Source: an uncultured Woeseiaceae bacterium
GTDB taxonomy: Bacteria > Pseudomonadota > Gammaproteobacteria > Steroidobacterales > Woeseiaceae
NCBI GenBank assembly: GCA_947259145.1
Contig: CAMYLB010000301.1
Location: forward strand, 1-36,324
DNA length: 36,324 bases
Direction of reading: 5' to 3'
Part shown: piece by piece, positions 25,503-33,481 of the stretch
Layout of the letters: each line of letters starts with the position of its first letter
Position numbering within the stretch: the stretch's first letter is position 1
The notes under the pieces: generated by a model
Database searches by the model: none
Told to the model about the DNA's origin: nothing
What the model saw: the letters and a program-made list of their open reading frames with translations, nothing else
Made by a program: the position numbers and the translations under genes

Positions 25503-26345
25503 ATGTCATCTATCGTTGTAGTTGGTTCCGTAAACGATGATATTGTCGCCAGCGTTTCGCGTTTGCCTGCGCCGGGTGAAACGGTGACTGGTGCAGAGCT
25601 GGGTCGGTTCCCGGGCGGGAAGGGCGCCAACCAGGCGCTTGCAGCACAGCGGCTTGGTGCAGACGTCAGCTTGATTGCTTGCGTTGGCGATGACGCTGCG
25701 GCAGACGAGGCTCTCGCGCTTTTACGGCGAGGCGGCGTCGACCTCTCGAAATGCCGGCGTATCGAAGGTGCGACCACAGGCACCGCTTTGATCGCAGTCG
25801 CGCCTTCCGGCGAAAACCATATCATTGTTGCGCCCGGCGCAAATCGAATGCTCACGCCCGATGACGTTGAGGCCATCCACGCTGATGCGCTGATCTGCCA
25901 GCTCGAGGTGCCGGTACCGGTTGTCGTCGAGGCGGCCAGGGCATTCCGAGGCTTTTTTTGCGTCAACCTTGCGCCCGCCGCGGAGATCGACGTCGAGGTT
26001 CTGCAGCGCGCCGACCTGGTTGTTGTCAACGAAACGGAGTCGAACTGGTACGGCGGCTCGCTTAAGGCCTGTACCGGGCTCGTCGCGACCACGCACGGTG
26101 CCGGCATTGCAACGCTTGCGCGAGACGGACAGCTTATTGCGGAGGCAAAGCCGCCAAGCGTACAGGCGGTAGATACAACGGGCGCGGGCGACACCTTTAC
26201 CGCAGCGCTCGCGGTTTCGCTCGTGGAAGGGCAGGAGCCGGAACAGGCATTGCGCTATGCCTGTGCGGCTGGCGCCGTTGCGACTATGAAAATGGGCGCA
26301 CAGCCGTCGCTGCCGGATCGCGATTCCGTATTGAAGTGGTTGTAA
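25503..26345 (+). CDS. rbsK: Ribokinase, PfkB family
   Basis: Phosphorylates ribose to ribose-5-phosphate with ATP in the cytoplasm. 280 residues, slightly short for ribokinase (about 300) but with all landmarks: N-terminal VVVGSVNDDIV, FPGGKGANQALAAQRLGA (PfkB signature 1), GTALIAV, VVNETE, and DTTGAGDTFTAALAVSL (signature 2, with the catalytic Asp in GAGD). The region between VNETE and DTTGAGD is compact (about 50 residues), and I see no frame break. It starts 6 nt after the nucleoside hydrolase stop. It would use the ribose released by that enzyme. It is the last gene of the plus-strand operon and converges on a hypothetical gene 18 bp away; the short palindrome AGTCCGGACT lies at the junction. 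Other PfkB sugar or nucleoside kinases are possible. Confidence 0.88.
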   Translation: MSSIVVVGSVNDDIVASVSRLPAPGETVTGAELGRFPGGKGANQALAAQRLGADVSLIACVGDDAAADEALALLRRGGVDLSKCRRIEGATTGTALIAVAPSGENHIIVAPGANRMLTPDDVEAIHADALICQLEVPVPVVVEAARAFRGFFCVNLAPAAEIDVEVLQRADLVVVNETESNWYGGSLKACTGLVATTHGAGIATLARDGQLIAEAKPPSVQAVDTTGAGDTFTAALAVSLVEGQEPEQALRYACAAGAVATMKMGAQPSLPDRDSVLKWL

Positions 26346-26363
26346 GGGTTACGCCAGTCCGGA

Positions 26364-26819
26364 CTAATTGGTCTCGGCATCCGAGTCGCTGTTCGTCAGG
26401 TACGGCATGCGAACCAATTCAAGGTGGCGCCCACTGCTGTGGTGCGGAAAAGCACGGAAGTGTAAGCCCACCAGGCCTTCGTCATTGACGCCGAGAAACA
26501 GTCGTGCTTCTCCCAGCTCAGCGAGGGTCAGGAAAGAAAAGCTGCGGAGCTTGCTGGCGCGTCCCAGGATACCGGAGTCCTGAAAATCGAAATTACTCAT
26601 CGGTCGCGACGAGTCATCGGCATAGGTCATCGTTTCGATCGGTTGGGTCAGTCGCCAGCGCGGCGCATGCGCGGGTTGCACCTGCAGCGATTCAAGCGAG
26701 AGGGCCAGAACCGGCGCTGGTTCGCCGTCGCCGCGGAAGACAGTCGCATCATCGGCAGGAGCGGCTGCCGGAAGCAGCGTGCCGACAATCAAAAGCACCA
26801 TCCAGTTAATTCTTAGCAT
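26364..26819 (-). CDS. Secreted hypothetical protein
   Basis: A 151-residue protein with a clear signal peptide (hydrophobic residues 6-16, cleavage probably after PAAAPA near residue 22), so periplasmic or secreted. The mature part is mixed polar, with repeated Leu/Arg, motifs RLTQPIETMTYADD and LGEARLFLGVNDEGLVGLHFR, and a Ser/Asp/Glu-rich tail (SDSDAETN). I do not recognise a family. No cysteines are available for disulfides, and no metal motif is obvious. It is the only gene between the ribokinase (convergent) and nhaA (divergent). A perfect 10-bp palindrome lies 20-29 nt upstream of its start. Confidence 0.65.
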   Translation of the reverse strand: MLRINWMVLLIVGTLLPAAAPADDATVFRGDGEPAPVLALSLESLQVQPAHAPRWRLTQPIETMTYADDSSRPMSNFDFQDSGILGRASKLRSFSFLTLAELGEARLFLGVNDEGLVGLHFRAFPHHSSGRHLELVRMPYLTNSDSDAETN

Positions 26820-26838
26820 GACCTAACTCCCTTGAGTC

Positions 26839-26848
26839 ATGACGTCAT
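26839..26848. promoter_or_regulatory. Perfect palindrome ATGACGTCAT in a divergent intergenic region
   Basis: A 10-bp perfect palindrome, 20 nt before the start of the secreted hypothetical protein and about 177 nt before nhaA, in the 205-bp gap between the two. It could be an operator for a dimeric regulator. No consensus -35/-10 pair could be placed convincingly; TACAAT at 26894-26899 is a candidate -10 for nhaA without a good -35. The rest of the gap shows nothing else distinctive. Confidence 0.25.
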
Positions 26849-27024
26849 ATGTCACACCGTTCGGCTTAGCCAATCGGTATTGATATACGTTGTTACAATC
26901 TGACAGAAACCACCGCGAAATTCGTTTGTCCGCATCACGAAATAGGACTTTAACTGCGTCGGGGGTTATGTAAGGTAGCGGCCGTACGTAGAATACTGAT
27001 GTTGGAAACTGGGATACCTGCTTG

Positions 27025-28164
27025 ATGATTGACACATTTCGTGACTTCCTGAAACTCGAAACCGCCAGCGGCATTCTCCTTGTTGCGGCCGCCGTGCTGG
27101 CGATGCTAGTCGCCAACTCGCCGCTGGCGCCGCTCTATGGCTCGTTGATTGATTTGCCCGTCGGCATTCGGGTCGGCGCGTTGGAAATCGAGAAACCGCT
27201 CCTGCTGTGGATCAATGACGGGCTGATGGCCATTTTCTTTTTCCTGGTCGGCCTGGAGCTCAAGCGGGAAGTCCTTGAGGGCCAGCTGTCCGATCCCAGG
27301 GAAATCGTCTTGCCGGCGCTCGGCGCGTTCGGTGGAATGGTATTTCCCGCGGCCATCTATATCTGGATCAACCAGGGCGACAGCACGGCGATTCAGGGCT
27401 GGGCGATTCCAGCCGCGACCGATATTGCGTTCGCACTGGCTATTCTCGCGTTGCTTGGAAGCCGTGTGCCTGGTGCGATTGCCATTATTGCGTTGTTCTA
27501 TACCAGCGATCTTTCGGTCGCGGCTTTGGTCACGGCAGGAGCATGCTTGCCCGTGCTCGCGCTTCTGAACCGGCGGGGCGTCCTCGAAAGGACGCCGTAT
27601 ATTCTCATCGGGCTTGTCATGTGGATCGCCGTGCTCAAATCGGGTGTCCACGCTACGCTTGCCGGTGTAATTCTGGCCGTGTTCATTCCGCTGCGGGACC
27701 GGGCGAAAGAGCGTTCTCCGCTCCACGAAATCGAGCATGACCTTCATACCGCCGTAGCCTTCGGCATTCTGCCTATATTCGCTTTTGCAAACGCAGGAAT
27801 TGCGTTGGGCGGCCTGTCGTTCGAATCGTTTCTTCACCCTGTTCCACTTGGAATAATGGCCGGTCTTTTCGTTGGCAAGCAGGTCGGTGTCGGTGTCTTT
27901 GTGTTCTGTGGTCTTGGCGTCATGTTGGGCATTGCTCGCCTGCCTGACGACCTGCGCTGGGCGCACATCTACGGTACGGCACTTCTTTGCGGCGTCGGTT
28001 TTACCATGAGCCTGTTCATCGGGTCGCTGGCGTTCGAAGCAACCGGCGTAAACCTGCTCTTCGACGAGCGGCTCGGAATTATCGCGGGGTCGCTGCTTTC
28101 CGGAGCCTGTGGATACCTGGTCTTGAGAATGACGTTGCCTGAAAGGATTCGAAGCGAATCCTAG
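27025..28164 (+). CDS. nhaA: Na+/H+ antiporter NhaA lacking the Asp163-Asp164 segment
   Basis: Inner-membrane sodium/proton antiporter, 379 residues. N-terminus and numbering follow E. coli NhaA closely: [58 protein letters not shown] (Asp133 at the same number), [12 protein letters not shown], and a conserved Lys in VGKQVG. However, P149 is followed directly by [15 protein letters not shown]. In the family, 16 residues stand between these, corresponding to E. coli 150-165 and containing the ion-binding pair Asp163-Asp164. The in-frame loss of 48 nt at 27471/27472 also removes most of helix V, so topology and transport should be destroyed. The ATG at 27025 is taken; a TTG precedes it. The 3' end overlaps the convergent TPR gene as CTAG. 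Confidence 0.9.
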   Translation: MIDTFRDFLKLETASGILLVAAAVLAMLVANSPLAPLYGSLIDLPVGIRVGALEIEKPLLLWINDGLMAIFFFLVGLELKREVLEGQLSDPREIVLPALGAFGGMVFPAAIYIWINQGDSTAIQGWAIPAATDIAFALAILALLGSRVPGAIAIIALFYTSDLSVAALVTAGACLPVLALLNRRGVLERTPYILIGLVMWIAVLKSGVHATLAGVILAVFIPLRDRAKERSPLHEIEHDLHTAVAFGILPIFAFANAGIALGGLSFESFLHPVPLGIMAGLFVGKQVGVGVFVFCGLGVMLGIARLPDDLRWAHIYGTALLCGVGFTMSLFIGSLAFEATGVNLLFDERLGIIAGSLLSGACGYLVLRMTLPERIRSES

Positions 28165-28736
28165 GGTAGCGCTTCGAGCATTCTCATCGCGGATTGCCGA
28201 ATCGATTCGTCGCTGCCGTTCTCTGCTGCGGTTGTGAGCGCCTTGCGCGCTTGCTCGACGTTGCCGACCTGGCTGTTGACGTAACCGAGTGTCAGCCAGA
28301 TTCTCTGATTGTCGGCGTTTACCGCAATACCGTCGTTGAGTCGGCGCAAGGCCTCATCGGAACGACCCAGGTAATGCAGCGTCAAACCCAGATTGTTGTA
28401 AATTTCCGCGTTGCTCGGGTCGAATGTGAGGAGTCGTTCGTACGCGTTCGCCGCCTGCTGGTATTGCCCGTTCGTAAAGAACCGGTCTGCCTGGCGGGAT
28501 ATTTCAGCCGGATCCTGTGCGGGCGATTCGCCGAATACTCCTGGCGCAAGACGGGCGATGTCGGATTCCGTGATGCCCTGCGGCCACACGCTGCCCGAAG
28601 AAGTGATCGTCGTTGGGTGCGCGCTGGCCTTTGCCGGCTGCTGCGTGTAGAAATCGCGCGTTATCGCGAAAACGGCGAGCCCGAAGAGGACCTGGAATAC
28701 GGCCATCGAAAGCCAGAACTTGGTATTGCGGATCAT
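28161..28736 (-). CDS. Membrane-anchored TPR protein
   Basis: A 191-residue protein with one N-terminal transmembrane helix (about residues 8-26) and a periplasmic region carrying about three tetratricopeptide units from about residue 80 ([22 protein letters not shown], in pieces: [53 protein letters not shown]). TPR arrays mediate protein-protein contacts; the C-terminal layout resembles cytochrome c biogenesis (CcmI/NrfG-like) TPR modules, but no partner is encoded here. The longer frame starts at 28901, inside the divergent upstream region. The ATG at 28736 is preferred because the helix and homology begin there. It converges with nhaA, the two stops overlapping as CTAG (28161-28164), and is divergent from the M3 peptidase gene. 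Confidence 0.8.
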   Translation of the reverse strand: MIRNTKFWLSMAVFQVLFGLAVFAITRDFYTQQPAKASAHPTTITSSGSVWPQGITESDIARLAPGVFGESPAQDPAEISRQADRFFTNGQYQQAANAYERLLTFDPSNAEIYNNLGLTLHYLGRSDEALRRLNDGIAVNADNQRIWLTLGYVNSQVGNVEQARKALTTAAENGSDESIRQSAMRMLEALP

Positions 28737-28827
28737 GTGTCGTCGAACCTTTATGATAATTGTCAGTCGGATAACCGACAATGTCGGGAAGATCAGCTGA
28801 CAATAACCAGCCAGTCGGAGGAGATCA

Positions 28828-28923
28828 ATGACTCCGGCATCAGCGACCCTGGGCACAGCAACTACGGTATCATCCCACCGACTTCGGCCGACCGTAAACA
28901 CAGGAGCTGACGCATGCGCGTAA
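28828..28923 (+). CDS. Possible 31-residue leader ORF overlapping the M3 peptidase start
   Basis: A short frame MTPASATLGTATTV... begins at an ATG preceded by an unusually strong ribosome site (GGAGGAG, 28817-28823). It ends with TAA at 28921-28923, ten bases into the peptidase gene. The arrangement would allow translational coupling to the peptidase ATG at 28914, which has its own AGGAG (28902-28906). The peptide is Thr/Ala-rich and has no recognised feature. It may be a chance frame; the strength of the ribosome site is the only argument. Confidence 0.27.
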   Translation: MTPASATLGTATTVSSHRLRPTVNTGADACA

Positions 28924-31116
28924 TCACCGTCGTATCATCACTTGCCTTAATCACAGCGATTTACGGCTGCGGGGAATCAAAGGAATCAGCTATGCAGACA
29001 GCCAGAACGGAAACCGCAACGATGACCGTTCTCGCCGACATCGGCAAGACGGCGGATGCGCTGTTCGCAGCGATCCCGGCCGCGGATGCCGAAAATGACG
29101 AAGGCAACGTGCTGCTGTCCGGGTACTCCGGTCCCTATGGCGGGGTACCACATTTCGACACCATGAACGTTACTGGCGTCAAATCCGCACTCGAGGCCGG
29201 CATGGCGCGTACGCTCGCCGAAGTCGATGCGATTGCGAACAACCCGGAGCCGGCCGATTTTGCCAATACGATCGTCGCGCTCGAACGTACCAGCGAGGAC
29301 CTGGGCCGCGTCTTCGCCTATTGGGGTATCTGGAGGTCCAATATGTCGACGCCGGAGTTTCGCGACATCCAGCAGGAAATGGCGCCCGTACTTTCGGAAT
29401 TCGGTTCGAAGATCAAACAGAACGATGCCCTCTTCCAGCGCGTCAAGAGCGTTTACGAAAGCGATGCAAGCAGGTCGCTGCCGCCGCATGAACAGCGGCT
29501 CATCTGGCTTACCTATGACGGTTTCGCCAGCGACGGGGCGACGCTGCAGGGTGAAGCAAAACAACGTTATGCGGCGATCGATCAGCGGCTCGCCGAGCTT
29601 CACACCCGCTTCGCAAACAATGTTCTCGCCGACGAGGAAGGCTATGTAACCTACATCACGTCGAAACAGCTCGGCGGCTTGCCTGAATCGTTTGTCGCCG
29701 CTGCCAAAGCCGCGGCCGGGGAGCGCGGACAGGCGGGTAAATACGCGATCACGAATACGCGGTCGTCAATGGCTCCGTTCCTGACTTTCTCGGACGAACG
29801 TAAGCTTCGCGAGAAGGTTTGGCGCACCTATTACAGTCGCGGCGACAATGGCGATGAGCACGACAACAACGCGATCATTGCCGAAATCGTGAAACTGCGT
29901 GACGAACGCGTTGCGCTGCTCGGCTACGACAATTACGCGGCGTGGCGCTTGCAGAACCGGATGGCAAAAGAGCCGGAGCAGGCGTTGGCGCTGATGGAAG
30001 CTGTCTGGCCCGCCGCCGTCGGCCGCGTGCGCGAGGAAGTCGCCGATATGCAGAAAATCGCCGACGCGGAAGGCGCTGACATCGCCATCGAGCCGTGGGA
30101 TTACCGCTACTACATGGAGAAGCTGCGCAAGGACCGTTATGCGCTCGATTCGGACGAAGTAAAGCAGTATCTCCAGCTGGATAAACTGCGTGAGGCAATG
30201 TTTTTTGTCGCGGGCGAACTCTTCAATTTCACATTCACTCCGGTCGCAGCAGGCTCGGTGCCCGTATGGCATCCGGATGTAAAGGTCTGGGAAGTCACTG
30301 ATACGACCTCGGGCGAGCATGTCGGCCTCTGGTATCTTGATCCGTTCGCACGGCAGGGCAAGCGATCGGGCGCCTGGGCAACCGGTTATCGAAGCTACGA
30401 AACCTATAACGGCAAGCAGACACCGCTTGTTTCCAATAACTCCTTCGTGGGACGACGCGACGACGCTCTTCCATGAATTCGGACACGCACTGCATGGCCT
30501 GTCGTCAAATGTCGCTTATCCGACGCTCAACGGTGGTGTGCGGGACTACACTGAACTCCAGTCGCACCTACTTGAGCGTTGGTTGATGACCGACGAAGTC
30601 ATCGACAACTACCTGGTGCATCACAAGACGGGTGAGCCGATGCCGGCGGCGCTTGTGCAAAAAATCAAGGATGCCTCGACCTTCATGCAGGGCTTCGGCA
30701 CGACGGAGTATCTTGCGTCAGCTCTCGTTGACATGCGCTACCACATGATCGACCCCGAGGGTCTCGATCCGGATGCTTTCGAAAAAGCGACGCTTGCGGA
30801 CCTTGGCATGCCGAAAGAAATCGTCATGCGCCACCGCAGTCCCCACTTCAGCCACATTTTCTCGGGCGAGGGCTATTCGGCCGGATACTACAGCTACATG
30901 TGGGCCGATGTGCTGACGGCAGACGCCGCGGAAGCCTTCAAAGAGGCGCCGGGTGGTTTCTACGACAAGGGTTTGGCCAGGCTACTCGTCAATAATCTCT
31001 TTTCCGTTCGCAATGCCGTCGATCCGGCGGACGCGTATCGGGCCTTCAGGGGTCGCGACGCTGAAATCGGTGCCCTGATGCGCGATCGTGGGTTTCCCGA
31101 GCCAGCGAAAAAATAG
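28914..31116 (+). pseudogene. M3-family oligopeptidase (dipeptidyl carboxypeptidase type) with frameshifting deletion
   Basis: Zinc metallopeptidase that degrades short peptides, here with a lipoprotein-like signal (hydrophobic core then IYGC, Cys19), so probably periplasmic and membrane-anchored. The first frame (to a false stop at 30476) covers the N-terminal helical domain and part of the catalytic domain, ending GLWYLDPFARQGKRSGAW and TPLVSNNS. The second frame carries SWDDATTLFHEFGHALHGL (zinc motif HEFGH at 30472-30486), RDYTELQSHLLERWL and the C-terminal IFSGEGYSAGYYSYMWADV, to 31116. Relatives have about 13 residues between VSNNS and SWDD (NFxKxxxGxPxLL); these are absent. A loss of about 38 or 41 nt near 30440-30450 explains it. 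The ATG at 28914 has AGGAG seven bases upstream. marC follows 9 nt later. Confidence 0.87.
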
Positions 31117-31125
31117 AGAACAGCA

Positions 31126-31716
31126 ATGACTCTGGCATCGGCAACCGTACTACTGTTCCTGGTCATCGATCCGTTTGGCAATGTACCGTTTTTCGTTGCC
31201 GCCCTGAAACAGGTAGATCCGGCGCGGCGCAGACGTGTGATTGTTCGCGAGCTCTTGATCGCGTACGCCGTGATGGTTGTCTTCCTGTTCTTCGGGCAGC
31301 CGCTCTTGAAGGTCCTTGGAATTTCCGGACCGGCATTGACGATCGCCGGCGGCGTCATACTCTTTCTGATCGCACTGCGAATGGTCTTTCCCATGCGCGG
31401 ACGGACCTCCCAGGAAGAAATTGAAGGCGAGCCCTTCATCGTACCGCTCGCCATTCCCTACGTGGCCGGACCGTCCGTGCTGGCAGTGGAGATGCTGCTG
31501 ATGAGCGATGAACCGACGCGATGGCCTGTCTGGCTGGTCGCAATTTCGATCGCATGGGCGGCCACATCGGTGATCGTCCTGTTCGGCAGCCAGGTGGCCG
31601 AGCGCCTGGGTTCGCGGGGCCTCATCGCGATCGAGCGCCTCATGGGCATGATACTCGTCGCCATCGCCATCCAGATGTTCCTGACGGGCGCGGACACGTA
31701 TTTTGGCCGAGGCTAA
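31126..31716 (+). CDS. MarC family integral membrane protein (YhgN-like)
   Basis: A 196-residue inner-membrane protein with six hydrophobic segments, the length and pattern of the MarC/UPF0056 family. Landmarks: LFLVIDPFGNVPFFVAAL in helix 1, VRELLIAYAVMVVFLFFG, ISGPALTIAGGVILFLIALRMVF, EPFIVPLAIPYVAGPSVLA, and IERLMGMILVAIAIQMFLTG at the end. Despite the name, members are not proven to take part in multiple antibiotic resistance; function is unknown, and small-solute transport is a guess. The ATG is 9 nt after the M3 peptidase stop with no strong ribosome site, suggesting coupling. It converges with cdd across a large inverted repeat. Confidence 0.9.
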   Translation: MTLASATVLLFLVIDPFGNVPFFVAALKQVDPARRRRVIVRELLIAYAVMVVFLFFGQPLLKVLGISGPALTIAGGVILFLIALRMVFPMRGRTSQEEIEGEPFIVPLAIPYVAGPSVLAVEMLLMSDEPTRWPVWLVAISIAWAATSVIVLFGSQVAERLGSRGLIAIERLMGMILVAIAIQMFLTGADTYFGRG

Positions 31717-31719
31717 GAA

Positions 31720-31782
31720 AACCGGGGTCGAAGCGAGGTTTTAGAGCCGGGGGTTTTCAAGAACCTCGGTTCGACCCCGGTT
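31720..31782 (-). terminator. 21-bp inverted repeat between marC and cdd; probable transcription terminator
   Basis: Arms at 31720-31740 and 31762-31782 are complementary at 20 of 21 positions (core ACCGGGGTCGAA / TTCGACCCCGGT), separated by 21 nt. The right arm overlaps the cdd stop codon by two bases. Read on the minus strand, the hairpin is followed by TTTTCTT, fitting a terminator for the hydA-preT-preA-cdd operon. On the plus strand the T-run is weak. The long arms exceed a normal terminator stem, so a repeat-element origin is possible. Confidence 0.62.
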
Positions 31783-32179
31783 AATCGAGGTGGAAAGATT
31801 CGGGCAGCAGCTCGGCCGCTGAGTATTCCTGCCATTCCTTGCTGTCGTCGATGACGATGACAACCGTGTTCTTGTCGGCAAATTCATTGATACGCTGGCG
31901 GCATCCGCCGCAGGGTGTGCAGGATCCGATCTCGGAATGACCGCCTGCGACTGCGATGCGAACGATGCGTTTGCCGCCTTCCTGAACCATCGCGGCAATC
32001 GCGGCCGCTTCCGCGCAGTTGCCAAGATTGTAAGCGGCATTCTCGACGTTGCAGCCGATGTGCAGGCGACCCTGATCGTCGACAATAGCTGCCCCGACGC
32101 TGTAGTTTGAATAGCGACTGTAGGCGTTCTTGCGAGCCTCTTTGGCCGCATTGATGAGATCGTCGTTCCGTATGGCCAT
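31781..32179 (-). CDS. cdd: Cytidine deaminase
   Basis: Converts cytidine and deoxycytidine to uridine and deoxyuridine in the cytoplasm. 132 residues, the length of the small tetrameric bacterial class. The zinc site is visible: NCAEAAAI (C-x-E, with Cys in place of His as in this class) and TPCGGCRQ (PCxxC), plus substrate residues in GCNVENAAYNL and the C-terminal AAELLPESF. The ATG at 32179 (MAIRNDD) is taken over a longer frame from 32266, because that extension lies inside preA and lacks homology. It begins one base after the preA stop. It is the last gene of the pyrimidine operon: it would feed uridine to base release and then uracil to PreTA and HydA. Confidence 0.95.
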   Translation of the reverse strand: MAIRNDDLINAAKEARKNAYSRYSNYSVGAAIVDDQGRLHIGCNVENAAYNLGNCAEAAAIAAMVQEGGKRIVRIAVAGGHSEIGSCTPCGGCRQRINEFADKNTVVIVIDDSKEWQEYSAAELLPESFHLD

Positions 32180-32180
32180 C

Positions 32181-33479
32181 TTATTTCGTCTTCCGCATCG
32201 GGTTATTCGGGTGTGTCGTCCAGTTGGCTTTTTGCAGCGAGATCGGCTCTCCTGTTCGCGGGTCACTGCCCTCCGTCAGCTGATGCATGGAAATACAGCT
32301 CTCTACGGGACAAACACTGACACACAGGTTGCAGCCAACGCATTCGGAATCGATTACTTCAAATCGCCGTTCGCCGTTGACCGTATGCGTGATGGCCTGG
32401 TGCGAAGTGTCCTCGCAGACGACGTGGCAGCGACCACACTGGATGCACAGGTCCTGATCGATGACGGCCTTTTCTACGTAGTTCAGGTTCAGGTACTGCC
32501 AGTCGGTGACGCTGGGCACGGCTTTGCCGATCAGTTCGTCGAGAGTCAGCTGTTTGTCGTCGAGGAAACGGCTCAGGCCGTCAACCAGGTCGTCGATAAT
32601 CTTGAAACCATAGACCATCGCAGCCGTGCACACCTGCACATTGCTGGCGCCCAGCGCCAGGAAATCGACAGCGTCGCGCCAGTCTGTGATGCCGCCAATA
32701 CCAGAGATAGGAAGCGACCGGGTTTCTTTCGTGCGCGCAATTTCAGCCACCATGTTTAACGCGATCGGTTTCACGGCTTCGCCGCAGTAGCCACCGTGCG
32801 TGCCCATGCCATCCGTCGTCGGGTACATCGTCAGTGAGTCGTAGTCCACGCGCATGATGGAGTTAATCGTGTTGATTAACGACACGGCATCGGCGCCGCC
32901 GTCGAGCGCTGCTCTGGCCGGCGGCAGGATGTTCGTGACGTTCGGTGTGAGCTTCACAATAACCGGCACTGACGCGGCTTTCTTCGCCCACTCAGCGGCC
33001 ATCTGAATGTATTCTGGCACCTGGCCGACGGCCGCACCCATGCCACGTTCGGACATGCCGTGCGGACAACCGAAATTGAGTTCGAACGCATCGATGCCGG
33101 TTTCCTCGACCATGGGCAGGTACTTCGCCCAGGTCGGTTCGTTCATCGGCAGCATGACGGATGCGACCAAAGCGCGATCCGGCCAGTCTTTCTTGATCTG
33201 CCGCATCTCGTCGAGGTTGGTCTGCAGCGGCCGGTCGGTAATCAGCTCGATGTTGTTGAAACCGATGACCCGCCGCTCGTTGCTGTGGAGCGCGCTGTAG
33301 CGTGGGCCGTTGACATTGACGATGTGTGGATCTTCCCCCAGCGTTTTCCAGACAGCGCCACCCCAGCCGGCTTCAAACGCACGATTAACGTTGTAGGCTT
33401 TGTCGGTCGGTGGCGCCGATGCGAGCCAGAACGGGTTTGGTGACGAGATGCCGAGGAATGTCGTCTTCAGGTCCGCCAT
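32181..33479 (-). CDS. preA: NAD-dependent dihydropyrimidine dehydrogenase subunit PreA
   Basis: Catalytic subunit that reduces uracil or thymine to the 5,6-dihydro form, the first step of reductive pyrimidine breakdown. 432 residues: an FMN-binding TIM barrel like dihydroorotate dehydrogenase (TTFLGISSPNPFWLASAPPTDK; NFGCPHGMSERGMG; VKLTPNVTNI; SGIGGITDWRDAVDFL; VCTAAM), followed by a C-terminal 2[4Fe-4S] ferredoxin domain with CIQCGRCHVVCEDT and CVGCNLCVSVCPVESC. It pairs with PreT, whose stop is 2 nt upstream; a GGGGAGA ribosome site lies inside the end of preT. Full length, no break. Cytoplasmic. Confidence 0.97.
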   Translation of the reverse strand: MADLKTTFLGISSPNPFWLASAPPTDKAYNVNRAFEAGWGGAVWKTLGEDPHIVNVNGPRYSALHSNERRVIGFNNIELITDRPLQTNLDEMRQIKKDWPDRALVASVMLPMNEPTWAKYLPMVEETGIDAFELNFGCPHGMSERGMGAAVGQVPEYIQMAAEWAKKAASVPVIVKLTPNVTNILPPARAALDGGADAVSLINTINSIMRVDYDSLTMYPTTDGMGTHGGYCGEAVKPIALNMVAEIARTKETRSLPISGIGGITDWRDAVDFLALGASNVQVCTAAMVYGFKIIDDLVDGLSRFLDDKQLTLDELIGKAVPSVTDWQYLNLNYVEKAVIDQDLCIQCGRCHVVCEDTSHQAITHTVNGERRFEVIDSECVGCNLCVSVCPVESCISMHQLTEGSDPRTGEPISLQKANWTTHPNNPMRKTK

Positions 33480-33481
33480 GT

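Noticed and set aside
31762-31782. T-arm-like GGTTCGACCCC suggesting a tRNA gene
   Set aside because: No anticodon arm, acceptor stem or CCA region fits around it. It is one arm of a simple inverted repeat.
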